Source: Reticulitermes speratus (lineage: Eukaryota; Arthropoda; Insecta; Blattodea; Rhinotermitidae). From it: a stretch of 64,000 nucleotides of DNA. The translations under genes and the position numbers were made by a program. A model generated the notes under the pieces. That model had not been told where the DNA came from, made no database searches, and saw nothing but the letters and a program-made list of their open reading frames with translations. Location: the NCBI GenBank assembly GCA_021186555.1, contig JAJKFL010000007.1, positions 31,905,827-31,969,826 of the forward strand, read 5' to 3'. Of the stretch, positions 62,195 to 64,000 are shown piece after piece. How positions within the stretch are numbered: the stretch's first letter is position 1; each line of letters begins with the position of its first letter.

Positions 62195-63375
62195 TTGCTT
62201 TTTGATTTCGTTTTAAGAAACGTGTTCGACATGTCTTGAATTTTAAAACGAATTTTTTTTTATTATTTTAAAAATACTATTTACCTGCACGTGGCCACGT
62301 AAGTACTGGTTTGTTTGCTAGATCACATTATTTTGAACGTAGGCAATCCTGAAAAGCGTTACTGTTTGGATAGAGGCATGTTGTGTTAATTAGGAACTAC
62401 TGTGGACGTTCTCTTTAATTGCGATTTGTTTTACGTGTTAACAGTAAGGTCTACACGTTCTGCTACCGGTGATTCCTACAGGCCATTTACGGCCTTTGAT
62501 GTCGAGAGTTTGTAGCTGTACTTTTGCCTTTCACAACTCAGTAAAATGGTAAAGAGCCTTATAAGGAGCTATTAATATTCAAACTGCCCTTACGTAATAA
62601 ATTGGTCATAAACAATGTTGTCCTTGCAAGCTGAGTCTACATATTTCATTCATCATTTCAATATTTGAACTAGCTTTCAGGTAGCCGTAGTAAATTTTTC
62701 AGGTTTATTGATTTTTGGTTTTCCCAAATGACGCTTTATCAAGTGAATATTTTAATAGTGATTTAGTGATTTTGAGTGATAACTTGGGGAAATGTGCGAC
62801 AGAAGCAGTTGTGGCTGATTTTAATATGTCATCTGAAAGAGAGACAGAAGAGAACCACGATCTGCAGTCATAGTTACATATAGTGGGGTTTAGAATCGAA
62901 CCCGGATTCCTCAGAATATGAAACAGGTACACGTAAAACTACACCAGAATTTTCAAAAGTTTTTCGTAATTAGTTTTCATTTTCTCTGGATCAGGTTGGA
63001 AATGGGTTTGGTGTAATTCAAGGTAATGCAGTTATGCTGTTTCTTTTACTTGACATTCAACTTTTACTACTGTGTTATCTAAGTTTGTGTTAATAGTACT
63101 AGTTAGCAAGTGACGGCCTTCGGAATTGTGCGCAGCGATCTGAAGTTCTGCCAAGAAAGTGGTCGTCGTACGCGTGTGGCAATTTATGATTTCGAGGAAT
63201 TAGATCATCAGCATGTTAAGTCATTATTATTTATATATATATATATATATATATAACGTCATATTTAAAACGACTGATTGACACGGCAATCCTTAGGTAC
63301 CCAATTCAAAACTAGGCTGTAAAAACGAGTACCTTGACAAGTTTTCTTTTCTCCTTTTATCAGTTCTATTATTAT
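62195..63375. other. No recognised gene; (TA)n at 63230-63254
   Basis: About 1.2 kb of unclassified, mostly single-copy-looking DNA with one (TA)n microsatellite. A 75-residue minus frame at 62705-62932 is unrecognised. Confidence 0.4.
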
Positions 63376-63378
63376 TCA

Positions 63379-64000
63379 TTCCGTGCATTGCGTCCGCAGT
63401 GATTCACATGTACCAATATATGCACATAACAGGAATCAAAAGTCACACAAAGCTTTTACCCTCCTACATGTTTCGGCGATTAAATTTCCATCTTCAGGGA
63501 GATCTAAGTAAAAAGGAATACATAACACCATTACACTAATCTCTTTTGTACAATACTAAAATATTAAAACTGTAAACTGTGCAGAAGAGCAGCCATAAAA
63601 TACTATGATTATTACAGTGTTTATACGTTGCTTAGTTAAAATTTAAAGTTTTTACAGTACGTGAAGTCATGTGCATACAAACATCTAGAATTAACGTGTT
63701 CGATCCAAAAGTATCTCAAGGCCTTGTGACGTGTACTGGTGTGTACTTTGCAACACGATCCTACTTAGTACACATCAGTACACGTCATAAGGACTTGAGA
63801 TACTTTTGGATCGAACACGTTAATTCTAGATGTTTGTATGCACATGACTTCACGTACTGTAAAAACTTTAAATTTTAACTAAGCAACGTATAAACACTGT
63901 AATAATCATAGTATTTTATGGCTGCTCTTCTGCACAGTTTACAGTTTTAATATTTTAGTATTGTACAAAAGAGATTAGTGTAATGGTGTTATGTATTCCT
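63379..64000. mobile_element. Palindromic Penelope-like element cut by the window end
   Basis: Box TTCCGTGCATTGCGTCC (63380), terminal motif GTACCAATATATGCAC, minus-strand hammerhead 63461-63501, then a long arm 63509-63740 whose reverse complement runs from about 63768 to the last base (GGTGTTATGTATTCCT). The arms agree over at least 220 bp. The centre (GTGTACTGGTGTGTACTTTG region) is about 25-50 bp. Confidence 0.85.
63461..63501 (-). ncRNA. Hammerhead motif, weak stem II
   Basis: Minus strand: stem I CUCC/GGAG, CUGAAGA, GAAA, stem III CAUG, UA. The stem II segment (GGAAAUUUAAUCGCC) pairs poorly, so activity is doubtful. Confidence 0.6.

Overview
The window reads as intergenic or intronic DNA from a large, repeat-dense animal genome, most likely an insect. 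The tRNA-derived SINEs and the LINE C-terminal sequence (ending AQDRDRWR...VMNLRVP) look like ones I associate with cockroaches and termites; the blattodean guess is inference, not proof. I recognise no complete host gene, no rRNA and no functional tRNA gene. Long reading frames are either in-frame tandem repeats or SINE sequence. One 137-nt minus-strand segment (53996-54132) has good splice signals and protein-like content and may be a host exon of unknown function.

The most interesting content is a set of Penelope-like short retroelements carrying type I hammerhead ribozyme motifs (CUGANGA, a hairpin, GAAA, a tiny palindromic stem III, UA, closing stem I). I find ten well-formed motifs and eight decayed ones, from 3.3 kb to 63.5 kb. 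Most lie in inverted-repeat elements that carry one ribozyme per strand. The elements share one terminal layout: a CCGTGCAT box at one end only, then a terminal inverted repeat containing ACCAACAAATGCAC or a variant. In one place (35.4-36.7 kb) the box end itself has become a 35-bp satellite of about 36 copies. The last element runs off the window end.

Layout: 0-10 kb holds fragmented SINEs, LINE 3' ends, hammerhead elements and MITEs. 10.5-13.3 kb is a 114/205-bp satellite, present again in reverse orientation at 41.0-43.4 kb. 15.6-16.2 kb is a five-unit palindromic array and 16.6-18.1 kb a 213-bp satellite made from a LINE 3' end. 18.8-22.9 kb is repeat-poor. 23-34 kb mixes a Tigger-like MITE, SINEs, hammerhead elements and a 30-bp satellite. 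34-40 kb has a hAT inserted in a SINE, the 35-bp satellite and a 23-bp minisatellite. 44-53 kb has a divergent LINE pair, a tandem SINE array, nested 63/30-bp satellites and a 48-bp satellite open on both strands. 53-64 kb has a possible exon, a hAT MITE, LINE-derived and other satellites, and a triple nest (mariner-like, SINE-A, SINE-B) at 61-62.2 kb.

A theme links these parts. The ends of retroelements (hammerhead element tail, LINE 3' end, LINE C-terminal codons, SINE tails) have repeatedly become tandem arrays. Joints in the SINE-B chains fall at or within a base or two of the tRNA T-loop, near where a reverse transcriptase would stop at a methylated A58.
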